Shown here one piece after another: positions 35,530 to 44,344 of a DNA stretch of 64,000 nt. The stretch comes from JBFLYC01 sp040756735 (GTDB lineage Bacteria; Bacillota; DSM-16504; Desulfitibacterales; Desulfitibacteraceae), in contig JBFLYC010000008.1 of the NCBI GenBank assembly GCA_040756735.1, forward strand, positions 58,410 to 122,409. Direction: 5' to 3'. Position 1 is the first letter of the stretch; every line of letters starts with the position of its first letter. The notes beneath the pieces were generated by a model. The model made no database searches. It saw only the letters and a list, made by a program, of their open reading frames with translations, and had not been told where the DNA came from. Made by a program: the position numbers and the translations under genes.

Positions 35530-35662
35530 TGACAGAGAACCGTCCCCCTGACACCTCCCCTGACACCTATGGTCCCCCTGACACCTATGGTAATGATGTG
35601 ACAGAGAACCGTCCCCCTGACACCGCCCCTGACACCTTTGGAGAACCGTCCCCCTGACACCT
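35530..35662 (-). repeat. GGGGACGGTTCT repeat field, right arm (inverted)
   Basis: Several copies of AGAGAACCGTCCCCCTGACACC and shorter CCCCTGACACC pieces in inverse orientation to 35086-35252. ATGGTAATGATGTGACAGAG also recurs within the field. Confidence 0.85.
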
Positions 35663-35732
35663 TGAATTGCTACATGAAAAATTGATGATAATACATGTAG
35701 TAAGATATGATAAACAAGGGGGGCTTCAAGTT

Positions 35733-36977
35733 ATGATCAAGGCAGCATTAATAGGAGCCGGGAGCAGGGGACGGGATGTTTTCGGCTACTATGCCTATAT
35801 GTTTCCCGATGAATTAAAATTTGTCGCCGTGGCTGAGCCGGTTGAGGTGAGGAGAAAAGGCTTTGCCGAAATGCACAATATACCACATGACATGACTTTT
35901 GCGTCATGGGAAGATATTCTGGAAAAAGAGAAGCTATGTGATGTAATTGTTGTTGCTACCCAAGATAAAATGCACTTTGAACCGACCATGGCAGCTTTGA
36001 GGAAAGGTTATAACGTCCTGCTGGAAAAGCCCATGGCAACAGCTTTAAAAGAATGCATAGAAATCGTTCAAGAGGCTAATAAGCTGCAAAAAATATTGAC
36101 AGTGGCTCACGTGTTAAGGTATACGCCCTTTTTTCAGAAACTTAAAGAGATAATTACGTCTGGAAAAATTGGTGAGGTAGTTGTGTTAAGGCTCCATGAA
36201 AATGTGGGATACTGGCACTTTGCACACAGCTATGTCAGGGGGAACTGGGCAAATACAGAAAAATCATCTCCCATTATTTTAGCGAAAAGCTGCCATGACA
36301 TGGACATTCTCTTTTGGCTTGTTGGAAAAAAACCAATTAAGATTTCTTCTTTTGGGTCCCTAAAATATTTTAATGAAGCTTCGGCGCCTGAAGGAGCAGG
36401 TGAAAGATGTTTGGCCTGTGCTGTTGAAGAACAGTGCCCATACTCAGCCCTTAAGCTTTATTTGGGTGAGAATACAAGCTGGCCCACAAGTGTCATTGCT
36501 CATGACCTGTCCATGGATGGCAGGATAAAAGCATTGCAGGAAGGTCCTTATGGAAGATGTGTTTTTCGCAGTGACAATGATGTGGCGGACCATCAGGTAG
36601 TTATCATTGATTTTGATAAGCAGGTTAATGCCAGTTTTATCCTCAGCGGTTTTACCCATGACATGTCCCGGGATATAAGAATAATGGGTACCATGGGCGA
36701 GATATCTGGGGTCCTCGAGGAAAATAAAATAGAGCTTAAAATGTTTGCAACTCAAGAACGGCATGTAATCTATCCGGAACAGTTTCCCGGACCTCATGGC
36801 GGAGGCGATTATGGCCTCCTAAAGTATTTTACCAAACAGGTGGAAGATAATGTAATAGAGGGTCTGAGCTCTGCTGACGCATCACTGATGAGCCATGCCA
36901 TGGCCTTTGCAGCAGAAGAAAGCAGGCTGACAGATAAGGTTATTGATATTCAAGACTTTTTAAACAGGAATAAATAA
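35733..36977 (+). CDS. Gfo/Idh/MocA family oxidoreductase
   Basis: The 414-residue protein has an N-terminal Rossmann NAD(P) site (AALIGAGSRGRD) and the family EKPMATAL motif near residue 95, with the catalytic Lys. A C-terminal alpha/beta domain follows. A Cys cluster CLACAVEEQCPYSA near 232 is typical of one subgroup and may bind a metal. Members oxidise or reduce sugars, cyclitols and related compounds. The ATG at 35733 follows GGGGGG at the right spacing; upstream in-frame codons run into the repeat field. It probably forms a unit with the PIG-L deacetylase and the sigma-54 activator downstream. The substrate is unknown. Confidence 0.9.
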   Translation: MIKAALIGAGSRGRDVFGYYAYMFPDELKFVAVAEPVEVRRKGFAEMHNIPHDMTFASWEDILEKEKLCDVIVVATQDKMHFEPTMAALRKGYNVLLEKPMATALKECIEIVQEANKLQKILTVAHVLRYTPFFQKLKEIITSGKIGEVVVLRLHENVGYWHFAHSYVRGNWANTEKSSPIILAKSCHDMDILFWLVGKKPIKISSFGSLKYFNEASAPEGAGERCLACAVEEQCPYSALKLYLGENTSWPTSVIAHDLSMDGRIKALQEGPYGRCVFRSDNDVADHQVVIIDFDKQVNASFILSGFTHDMSRDIRIMGTMGEISGVLEENKIELKMFATQERHVIYPEQFPGPHGGGDYGLLKYFTKQVEDNVIEGLSSADASLMSHAMAFAAEESRLTDKVIDIQDFLNRNK

Positions 36978-37021
36978 AACTTGAAATTGTGGGGAGTACA
37001 GTGGAAGTGGGTGATACTTTT

Positions 37022-37756
37022 ATGAGGGTATTGGGTATTGGAGCACATCCCGATGACTTGGAAATTGGCTGTGGGGGTACCCTGGCTAAGTATAAAAAAG
37101 CAGGCCATTATGTTGCCCTGGCTGCTGTCACATGGGGAGAAAAAGGGCATTTTGATTTATCTCCTGAAGAGCTTGCAGGTATAAGGGCAGCAGAAAGTAA
37201 AAAGGCAGGAGCCATAATTGACGCAGAGGTTTTCGACCTTGGGTTGAAAGACGGTGAAGTGATAGCAGAAAGCTTGGAAAACAGGCTTATTGTTATTGAT
37301 ATTATAAGGCAAACCAGTCCAGATATAATTATCACTCACCCGCCACAGGATTACCACCCTGACCACATGGCAGTTAATAAGCTCGTGCTAAATGCTACCT
37401 TTTTGGCAACCGTGCCTCATTTTAAAACGGAACATCCGGCAGTGGAAAATGTTCCCCAGGTATATTTTATGGAGACTTTTATGGGAGTGGACTTTTTACC
37501 GCAGATTTATGTGGATATATCTAAGACTCTTGACATGAAAATTAGAATGCTTGAGGCTCATCAGAGCCAACTGAAATGGTTAAAAGAACATGACGCTATT
37601 GATATTATAGAGTACGTTAGAACATCTGCACGTTTTAGGGGTTTTCAATGTGGAACGACTCATGCTGAGGGTTTTATTAAACACTTCAATTATCCAAGAG
37701 ATAAGGCTAGTAACATGTTTGGGGGAGAAATTAATGCAGACTCTATTGAGAATTGA
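37022..37756 (+). CDS. PIG-L/LmbE family N-acetylglucosaminyl deacetylase-like protein
   Basis: The protein of about 244 residues shows the zinc motif GAHPDDLEIGCGG (residues 7-19) and a later HPPQDYHPDHMAVN, which supply the Asp and His ligands. It ends with the RTSARFRGFQCGTTHAEGF signature. The family removes acetyl groups from amino sugars, as in BshB and MshB. The ATG at 37022 is preferred over upstream GTG codons because GGTGA lies 9 bases before it. Its 3' end overlaps the next gene by 23 bases. Pairing with a Gfo/Idh oxidoreductase suggests processing of a sugar-like compound. Confidence 0.9.
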   Translation: MRVLGIGAHPDDLEIGCGGTLAKYKKAGHYVALAAVTWGEKGHFDLSPEELAGIRAAESKKAGAIIDAEVFDLGLKDGEVIAESLENRLIVIDIIRQTSPDIIITHPPQDYHPDHMAVNKLVLNATFLATVPHFKTEHPAVENVPQVYFMETFMGVDFLPQIYVDISKTLDMKIRMLEAHQSQLKWLKEHDAIDIIEYVRTSARFRGFQCGTTHAEGFIKHFNYPRDKASNMFGGEINADSIEN

Positions 37757-39452
37757 TCATTGGGAAGCAATATTTGATTCGTTTCTAAATGGAGTTATAG
37801 CTATAGATAAACAGGGCCGTATTAGGATTTTTAATAAAGCAGCGGAACGTATTTTAGATTATGCTAGGGACAAGGTATTGGGGAAAAATGTTGATGAAAT
37901 TGTACCAGAGATTATGCTAATGGAAACAGCAATTTCTGGGGATATTTTACGAAATAATACCGTGGATGTCAAGAACCGCAGATTTTTTGTTGATAATAGC
38001 CCTATTGTGCAAGATGGTAGAATTGTTGGTGCCATGGCAATGCTTCAGGATATTTCCAATATGGAGGCACTGTCAGAGAAACTTGACAGTGTCATAGAAA
38101 TAAATAGGGAATTGGATGCCATTATAGAATCAATTGATGATGGTTTGGTTTTGGTGGATGGTCAAGGTTATGTCCTGAGAGTCAACCAGGCTTATCAGAG
38201 ATTAGTAGGGATAACTGCCGAAGAATATGTTGGTAAGCATGTGTATGACCTCCTTAAGGAGGGATATATTAACAGGGCGACAAGTCCCATTGTAATCCAA
38301 AGAAAAAGTAAAGTGACAGTAGTTGATGTTAGGAATGGCAAGGAACTTTTGCTAACAGGCAATCCTGTGTTTAATGAAAAGGGAGAAGTTGTCCGGGTGG
38401 TAACTGTTGCACGGGATACCACTGAATTGAACCATCTTAAAGAAAAACTAGCAGAAAGTGAGCAAACTCAAAACCGTTATTATCAAGAATTAGAACACTT
38501 ACGTTCACAGCAGCCCTTCAGGCAGATAATTACCAAAGATCCAAACATGAAACAAAAACTTACCCTGGCTTTTCATGTTGCCCAAGTAGATTCCACAGTC
38601 TTGATCCTGGGGGAATCAGGGGTGGGAAAAGATCTCCTGGCAGAGCTTATTCATAGAGCAAGTAAAAGGGCTAAGCAACCATTTATAAAGATTAATTGTG
38701 CTGCTATTCCAGCAAACCTTCTGGAATCAGAGCTGTTTGGGTATGAGCCGGGGGCTTTTACTGGTGCACAGAGGGAAGGAAAACTTGGGATGTTCGAACT
38801 GGCCCAGGGAGGTACATTGTTTTTAGATGAAATTGGAGACCTCAGCCTGTATCTACAAGTTAAAGTTTTAAGGGCGATTCAGGAAAAAGTAATTGTTAGG
38901 GTTGGAGGTAGTAAAAGCATTAACCTAAATGTAAGGATAATTGCTGCTACTAATCGTGATCTGAAAGAAATGGTCAAACATAAAACCTTTCGCCACGACC
39001 TTTTTTACCGGTTAAATGTGGTGCCTATTGAGCTGATGCCCCTTAGAGAGCGAAAAGAGGATATTGTGCCCTTGATTAACGAATTTCTAGATAGATTTAA
39101 TAAGCTATATGGTTTCCAAAAGTGGCTTCATCCGAAAGTTGTTAAATACTTTCTAAATCACGATTGGCCTGGAAATATACGGGAACTTGAAAACACAATT
39201 GAGAGATTAGTAGTTATTAGCCGTAATGATTGTATTGATTTGGACACAGTTTTGCAATTTACAACATGGGGAGAACATTATCAGTTAGCTAAAGAGAATT
39301 CTTCCTTAAAATCCATTATTGAAAATAAAGAAAAGGAAATTCTTTTCGAAACCTACCGTGAACTTGGTAGTACACGCAAGACTGCAGCTGTTTTGGGAAT
39401 TAGCCAATCCAGTGTTGTAAAAAAGTTAAAAAAATATAATAATATAACATAG
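37734..39452 (+). CDS. Sigma-54-dependent transcriptional activator with two PAS domains
   Basis: The protein of about 572 residues has two PAS domains (about 5-110 and 120-240). The AAA+ domain (about 290-520) has Walker A GESGVGKD, the sigma-54 contact loop GAFTGAQ, and Walker B FLDEIGD. The C-terminal Fis-type helix-turn-helix is TRKTAAVLGISQSSVVKKL. It activates RNA polymerase carrying sigma-54 by ATP hydrolysis. ATG 37734 is chosen because GGGGGAG lies 7 bases upstream. The first PAS segment starts right after. A matching -24/-12 promoter 199 bases downstream of its stop is the obvious target. Confidence 0.95.
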   Translation: MQTLLRIDHWEAIFDSFLNGVIAIDKQGRIRIFNKAAERILDYARDKVLGKNVDEIVPEIMLMETAISGDILRNNTVDVKNRRFFVDNSPIVQDGRIVGAMAMLQDISNMEALSEKLDSVIEINRELDAIIESIDDGLVLVDGQGYVLRVNQAYQRLVGITAEEYVGKHVYDLLKEGYINRATSPIVIQRKSKVTVVDVRNGKELLLTGNPVFNEKGEVVRVVTVARDTTELNHLKEKLAESEQTQNRYYQELEHLRSQQPFRQIITKDPNMKQKLTLAFHVAQVDSTVLILGESGVGKDLLAELIHRASKRAKQPFIKINCAAIPANLLESELFGYEPGAFTGAQREGKLGMFELAQGGTLFLDEIGDLSLYLQVKVLRAIQEKVIVRVGGSKSINLNVRIIAATNRDLKEMVKHKTFRHDLFYRLNVVPIELMPLRERKEDIVPLINEFLDRFNKLYGFQKWLHPKVVKYFLNHDWPGNIRELENTIERLVVISRNDCIDLDTVLQFTTWGEHYQLAKENSSLKSIIENKEKEILFETYRELGSTRKTAAVLGISQSSVVKKLKKYNNIT

Positions 39453-39454
39453 CG

Positions 39455-39498
39455 AAGTGATTAATATAGTGTTCATTTGAACACTATATTAATCACTT
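39455..39498. promoter_or_regulatory. Long inverted repeat, likely upstream activator site
   Basis: Arms 39455-39475 and 39478-39498 pair over about 21 bp and contain GTGATTA...TAATCAC. The centre is about 200 bases before the predicted sigma-54 start site. It could also end transcription of the activator gene, but it has no T tract. Confidence 0.6.
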
Positions 39499-39569
39499 GA
39501 CGAACAGATTTTATAAGACAATGACTTTATCATTTTCAGTTTTTACAAATAATTTAGATAATTATAAGT

Positions 39570-39591
39570 GGTGATTACTGCAGTAATCACC
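39570..39591. promoter_or_regulatory. Perfect 22-bp palindrome, likely activator binding site
   Basis: GGTGATTACTG followed by its exact complement, CAGTAATCACC. It shares the GTGATTA/TAATCAC half-sites with 39455-39498 and is centred about 97 bases before the predicted start, a normal distance for a sigma-54 activator. Confidence 0.7.
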
Positions 39592-39650
39592 TTTGCGTAA
39601 TATACAGGTGCTAACCAAGGACTTTATGTATGTTTTAAGGGGCTTAAATA

Positions 39651-39666
39651 TGGCATAAAACTTGCT
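39651..39666 (+). promoter_or_regulatory. Sigma-54 (-24/-12) promoter
   Basis: TGGCAT-AAAAC-TTGCT matches the consensus TGGCAC-N5-TTGCA with exact GG-GC spacing. It lies 199 bases after the sigma-54 activator gene and 277 bases before the first UroD-family gene. The predicted start site is about 39678. Confidence 0.88.
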
Positions 39667-39942
39667 ATATATGCTGATGTATATGCTGATGTATTAACCC
39701 CACTATACATTCTGCACATAGATTTACCCTATTTTTTACACTAATGTAGCAACATGCCTATAGGAATTAACTGGCCAAAGGATGAAACATATTGATGAGC
39801 AGAATAATCCTAATTAAATGAAAAATTTAAAAAATTGGAAAAAGGAGGGATGCTTTTGTTGTCGCAAATTCTTACCGATTAGTAAAAGATACATGACATC
39901 GATGAAGGGTGATAATGTTGCTAAGGAGGTAGTTGCTTTATT

Positions 39943-41139
39943 ATGATGACCCATAGACAGAGAATGCTTGCTACTATACGTGGTGAGCCCACAGACCGAT
40001 TGCCTTTTATCCCTCGATTGGATTTATGGTACAAGGCAAATAAAAAAAATGGTACTTTACCTGATAGATTTAAAAGCGCTTCCCTAATTGAAATTGTAGA
40101 TGAATTAGACCTTGGCTATCATTATGTAGTTCCTGACTTTCTTGATTTTATTGATCCATTGGATGAAGTTGATAGAGCGTTAGGCCTTTACAGGCTGCGT
40201 ACCATGGCCTATAGGCCAGTATTAAGGGGTGTTAAACGAAACATTTACTATGAGGGAGATTTAACCATAGTAGAATACTTGACACCTTATGGAAAAATTA
40301 GGACCAAGGTTTTGTATGATGAAGAGATGCGTAAAGCTGGAATAACAATTACTCACATTGTAGAACACGCCATAAAAAGCCTGGATGACTTTGAAGCTGT
40401 TGCATACATTTTTGAAAACATAGAAGTACAGCCAACATATGATCAGTTTCTGATTGCTAAGGAAGAAGTTGGGGATAGGGGAATTCCAGTTGCCTATTCT
40501 ACTGTTGCCGGATCGCCAATGCATCTTATACAGCGGGAATTAATGCCATATGAGAAATTTTTTTATGAATACTATGACAACTTTAATGAGTTGAAATGGC
40601 TTGCAGACAAAATATCAGTCTTTTTCAACCAAATGTTTAATGTAGTGGCAAAGAGTCCTGCTGAAATTATATTATTAGGAGCCAATTATGACTACAATAT
40701 AACTTGGCCTCCATATTTTAAAGAGCATATAACTCCTTCACTAGCTGCAGCTGCGGACATTTTGCATAAAGAAGGAAAATACCTGCTCACTCATGCTGAT
40801 GGCGAGAACAAAGGGCTGCTGACAGAATATGTGGATAGTAAAATTGATATAGCAGATTCCATCTGCCCATCACCAATGACTTCCCAAAGTTTGAAGGAGG
40901 TCAGAGATGCCTTTGCTGGTAAAATTACCATTTGGGGCGGTATACCATCTATGAGTGTTCTGGAAAGCTCAATGAGTGATTACAATTTTGAGAAACTTCT
41001 AGATAATACTTTAGTGGAAGCAGGAAAAGGGGATCACTTAATTCTAAGTATTGCTGACACAACGCCCCCTGCCGCTAAATTTTCTAGGATAGAAAGAATA
41101 TCTCAGGTGGCAAAGGAATTTGGTCCGGTCAACCCATGA
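39943..41139 (+). CDS. Uroporphyrinogen decarboxylase (UroD)-family protein 1
   Basis: The 398-residue protein opens with the family motif HRQRMLATIRGEPTDRLPF and carries LLTHADGENKG near residue 280 and IWGGIPS near 330. It has a His-x-Asp-Gly rather than the His-x-Cys zinc pair of MtaA. The family includes heme UroD and cobamide-dependent methyltransferases; this divergent copy is likely one of the latter or a relative. AAGGAGG lies 13 bases before ATG-ATG. It is the first gene behind the sigma-54 promoter and precedes the TRAP genes. Confidence 0.82.
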   Translation: MMTHRQRMLATIRGEPTDRLPFIPRLDLWYKANKKNGTLPDRFKSASLIEIVDELDLGYHYVVPDFLDFIDPLDEVDRALGLYRLRTMAYRPVLRGVKRNIYYEGDLTIVEYLTPYGKIRTKVLYDEEMRKAGITITHIVEHAIKSLDDFEAVAYIFENIEVQPTYDQFLIAKEEVGDRGIPVAYSTVAGSPMHLIQRELMPYEKFFYEYYDNFNELKWLADKISVFFNQMFNVVAKSPAEIILLGANYDYNITWPPYFKEHITPSLAAAADILHKEGKYLLTHADGENKGLLTEYVDSKIDIADSICPSPMTSQSLKEVRDAFAGKITIWGGIPSMSVLESSMSDYNFEKLLDNTLVEAGKGDHLILSIADTTPPAAKFSRIERISQVAKEFGPVNP

Positions 41140-41193
41140 AATACTATTATGATTGAAAAACAAATTTAATGATAAAGGGAGGATTTAAAAAAA

Positions 41194-42288
41194 ATGAAGA
41201 TGTGCAGGTCTAGAAATCTGTTGGGCATATTTATTCTGGTCTTGATCTTGGTCTTAGTAACCGGCTGTGGTCAACCAAGTAAAATGACAGGTGGAGAGAA
41301 TGCGCCGGCATCGGCTGAACCGGCAAAGGTCTACAACTGGAAGATGGCTACTAGTTGGTCGACAGGGATTCCTTTATATGTAGAGATGGCTCAGTTTTTT
41401 GCTGATGAGGTTAAAAGGGCAAGTAATGGTAGATTAATAATTGAACCTTTTCCAGGAGGTGCAATAGCTCCGGCACTTGAAGTTTCAGAAGCGGTTAGGA
41501 CTGGAATTGCAGAAATGGGTCACCTCTGGCCCGGATATGACATTGGTAAAGACGCGACTGCTGCACTAGTGGGCGGATACCCTGCCATTATGAGTTCAGA
41601 GGCTACCATCCATTGGATTTATAACGGTGGTGGCTATGAGCTTTGGCATGAATGGCGAAAAGATAAGTTTGATTTGATAGCATTTCCAGGAGGTCTTCGC
41701 CCCCAAGAGATATTCCTTCATTCACATAAACCAGTAAGAAATCTTGAGGACCTTAAAGGCCTTAAAGTAAGAACCGTGGGGGCCTGGGCTGAAATTTTGC
41801 CAAAAATGGGTGCTTCGGTAGTATCATTACCAGGAGACGAAGTTCTTCCAGCTTTGGAAAGGAAAGTTATTGATGCTACAGAGTGGGCTACCCCAGGGGA
41901 AAATCTGGTAATGGGTTTTCATGAAGTTGCAAATTACATTATTATACCTGGAGTACACCAACCATGTGCGCCCTTTGAATTCGTTATAAACAGCAAAAAA
42001 TGGGCTGAATTGCCTGATGACCTCAAGGCTATTGTAGAAAGTGCGGCCAAGCTGACTACTCTTCATTCATGGACAGCTTTGGGAGTACAGGATATGGGTG
42101 CCATGGAGTTTTATGCTCAAAAGGGAGTAAATATCATCAAGATGGATGAGTCTGTTAGAGAAGAAACCATTAAGTTGGGTAAGGAATGGGCGGATGAGAG
42201 GTCTGCTGGTAATCCATGGTTTGAAAAAATATTAAAATCTCAAAGAGACTTTGAAAAAGGTTGGGAGAGCGTTAAAGATAATAGATAA
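41194..42288 (+). CDS. TRAP transporter substrate-binding lipoprotein (DctP type)
   Basis: The 364-residue protein has a lipoprotein signal (LVLVTGC, Cys near 26) and a TRAP solute-binding fold: KMATSWSTGIPLY, the conserved ligand-binding Arg in GLKVRTVG near 190, and VIDATEWATP near 225. Such proteins capture small organic anions outside the membrane and hand them to the DctQM permease. Family resemblance is to mannitol/chloroaromatic-type (TakP-like) proteins, but the ligand cannot be deduced. AAAGGGAGG precedes the ATG. Confidence 0.93.
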   Translation: MKMCRSRNLLGIFILVLILVLVTGCGQPSKMTGGENAPASAEPAKVYNWKMATSWSTGIPLYVEMAQFFADEVKRASNGRLIIEPFPGGAIAPALEVSEAVRTGIAEMGHLWPGYDIGKDATAALVGGYPAIMSSEATIHWIYNGGGYELWHEWRKDKFDLIAFPGGLRPQEIFLHSHKPVRNLEDLKGLKVRTVGAWAEILPKMGASVVSLPGDEVLPALERKVIDATEWATPGENLVMGFHEVANYIIIPGVHQPCAPFEFVINSKKWAELPDDLKAIVESAAKLTTLHSWTALGVQDMGAMEFYAQKGVNIIKMDESVREETIKLGKEWADERSAGNPWFEKILKSQRDFEKGWESVKDNR

Positions 42289-42343
42289 CTATGAACAGCA
42301 ATGTAGATTGTAGGGGACTTCCTCCACCCTAGAGCTGCTATCA

Positions 42344-42445
42344 ATGGGGACACTCCGTATTCAGAAATGGGAAGTGGGATGTTAGATGTGACTTCTCACC
42401 TTCTGTGGGGTGTGTCCCCTTGACAGTATTAGAGGTTTGTCCCCT
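42344..42445. repeat. GGGGACAC...GTGTCCCC repeat between dctP and dctQ
   Basis: GGGGACAC at 42346-42353 and GTGTCCCC at 42412-42419 are inverted, and a third TTGTCCCC follows at about 42436. The element, related to 14965-15080, sits inside the transporter operon and directly before the dctQ ribosome site. Confidence 0.7.
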
Positions 42446-42469
42446 TTCATTAAAGGGGGGAGGCAATCT

Positions 42470-42979
42470 GTGAAGTTTAACGGTATTCTACATGTCATTA
42501 GTATGATTAGTGAGTGGTCAGGAAAAATTGCAGCATTCATAATCATTCCAAACATTTTGGCCCTAGTATATGAAGTAGTAGCCAGGTATGTTTTTAATAA
42601 GCCTACAATATGGTCATTTGAAGTGACCTACTTTTTATATGCAGGGCATTTTATGCTTGGGGCGGCCTATACTTTAAAGTATCATCGACATATCAGAGTG
42701 GATGTCTTTTATTCTCGTTTCTCACCCAGGTCGCAAGCTATGATTGATTCAATAGGTTATTTAGTTCTGTTTTTCCCCGCTATATTAATACTTATTTACG
42801 GTGGTATAGGTTTGGTTCAAGAATCTCTACTAATGAATGAAAGATCTGCAATAACAGCGTGGAAGCCTATCTTGTGGCCTTTTAAGGCCATGTTGCCCTT
42901 TGCATTTTTATTACTTGGTCTGCAAGGTATCGTTGATTTCATTGGCAGATTTAACGTTGCCATAGGGAGGGCTAAATAA
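42470..42979 (+). CDS. TRAP transporter small permease (DctQ type)
   Basis: The protein of about 169 residues has four membrane helices and the DctQ motif EVVARYVFNKPTIWS near residue 30. It forms the small membrane subunit that pairs with DctM. GTG 42470 follows a strong GGGGGGAGG and gives the usual length; an ORF extension upstream lies in the repeat and is rejected. The stop codon abuts the dctM ATG. Confidence 0.93.
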   Translation: MKFNGILHVISMISEWSGKIAAFIIIPNILALVYEVVARYVFNKPTIWSFEVTYFLYAGHFMLGAAYTLKYHRHIRVDVFYSRFSPRSQAMIDSIGYLVLFFPAILILIYGGIGLVQESLLMNERSAITAWKPILWPFKAMLPFAFLLLGLQGIVDFIGRFNVAIGRAK

Positions 42980-44299
42980 ATGGGCGGTGAATATTTTCCA
43001 CTATTGATGTTTGTTGGTGTAATTATTGGGATACTTGCAGGTTTTCCAGTTGCATTTTCTCTGCTTGGCATAGCATTAATTTTTGGAATATCTGGTTTTG
43101 GCGATGCAGTGTCTGCCATGTTAATACGTAGGATTTTAAATGTAGCAATGAATTATGTTTTGGCAGCTGTTCCTTTTTTTGTGTTTATGGGAGTGATGTT
43201 GGAGCGGTCTGGTGTAGCTGAAAGGCTGTTCGAAGCAGTTCAGATGTGGGTAGGTAGGTTAAAGGGTGGTTTAGCAATAAGCACTATTATAATGTGTACC
43301 ATTTTTGCTGCTGCAACAGGGATAATAGGAGCATCGGTTGTGATAATAGGTTTGTTGGCTCTGCCTGCCATGCTCAAACATAAGTACCAGAAAGAATTAG
43401 CTTTGGGATGTATTATAGCGGGAGGTTCCCTGGGCACTATAATACCGCCCAGCGTAGTAACTGTAGTCTATGGGCCCATTGCAGGTTTGTCCGTTGGCAG
43501 GCTCTTAATGGCTACAATAATGCCTGGCTTTTTGTTAGCGGCAATTTATCTTATTTATGTGGCACTAAGGTGTCAGATGAAACCAGAGTTAGGCCCACCT
43601 GTTATATTGGAACATCACAAAAGCATTAAAGAAAAACTTGTAATCTCAGCTGGAGCCCTTGTACCACCAATTGTCCTGGTTGTGGCGGTTTTAGGTAGTA
43701 TTATCGCAGGCTTGGCTGCTCCAACTGAAGCCGCTGCTTTGGGGGCTTTTGGCAGTACCATGCTGTGTATTGCTTATAGGAAACTAAATTGGAAAGTTCT
43801 AAAAGAGGTGGTATTTGAAACTATTAAGTTAACCAGTATGATAATGCTTGTTCTTGCTGCTGGAACAGCTTATTCAGGGGTGTTTTTAGGTTTAGGCGGG
43901 GGCCGCCTACTGGAAAGTATTATGCTAGGATGGAATGTTGGCCCTTGGGGCTTACTTATCATTTTTATGTTCATTATATTTATAGCAGGATTCTTGCTAG
44001 ATTGGATTAGTGTACTCTTAATCTTTGTTCCTGTTTTTACCCCTATTGTAGTAAAATTAGGCTTTAATCCAATTTGGTTTTCTGTTCTTGTAATTATGAT
44101 GATTCAAACATCATACCTTACCCCTCCCATGGCTCCAGGAATATTTTACATCAAGGGTATTTGTCCACCTGAAATAAAAGACCCGCACTTGTTTAGAAGT
44201 GTTATACCATTTGTTGTTCTTCAGCTGGTTGGCATTGTTCTTGTAATGATTTTTCCCGAAATTGTTTTATGGCTTCCGGAGAAAATCATTGGTTATTAG
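42980..44299 (+). CDS. TRAP transporter large permease (DctM type)
   Basis: The 439-residue protein has 11-12 membrane helices. Family motifs include FPVAFSLLGIA near 20, the PPSVVTVVYG segment after GGSLGTIIPPS near 155, and a late LTPPMAPGIFYIKG. It forms the ion-coupled channel of the TRAP system. It starts directly after the dctQ stop, so translation is coupled. Substrate is unknown; the surrounding UroD/MtaA-like genes suggest a methylated compound. Confidence 0.95.
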   Translation: MGGEYFPLLMFVGVIIGILAGFPVAFSLLGIALIFGISGFGDAVSAMLIRRILNVAMNYVLAAVPFFVFMGVMLERSGVAERLFEAVQMWVGRLKGGLAISTIIMCTIFAAATGIIGASVVIIGLLALPAMLKHKYQKELALGCIIAGGSLGTIIPPSVVTVVYGPIAGLSVGRLLMATIMPGFLLAAIYLIYVALRCQMKPELGPPVILEHHKSIKEKLVISAGALVPPIVLVVAVLGSIIAGLAAPTEAAALGAFGSTMLCIAYRKLNWKVLKEVVFETIKLTSMIMLVLAAGTAYSGVFLGLGGGRLLESIMLGWNVGPWGLLIIFMFIIFIAGFLLDWISVLLIFVPVFTPIVVKLGFNPIWFSVLVIMMIQTSYLTPPMAPGIFYIKGICPPEIKDPHLFRSVIPFVVLQLVGIVLVMIFPEIVLWLPEKIIGY

Positions 44300-44344
44300 A
44301 TTATCAATATTGTTTGGTTTAATGAAAACGAACGGGGTGATTAA

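Noticed and set aside
35454..35660. Minus-strand ORF rich in GVRGTVLCHI repeats
   Set aside because: It is the translation of the GGGGACGGTTCT repeat field, with no ribosome site.
39853..39882. Tiny ORF (MLLLSQILTD) behind AAAGGAGGG upstream of the first UroD gene, as a leader peptide
   Set aside because: Too short to support and the ATG abuts the ribosome site; no attenuator hairpin follows.
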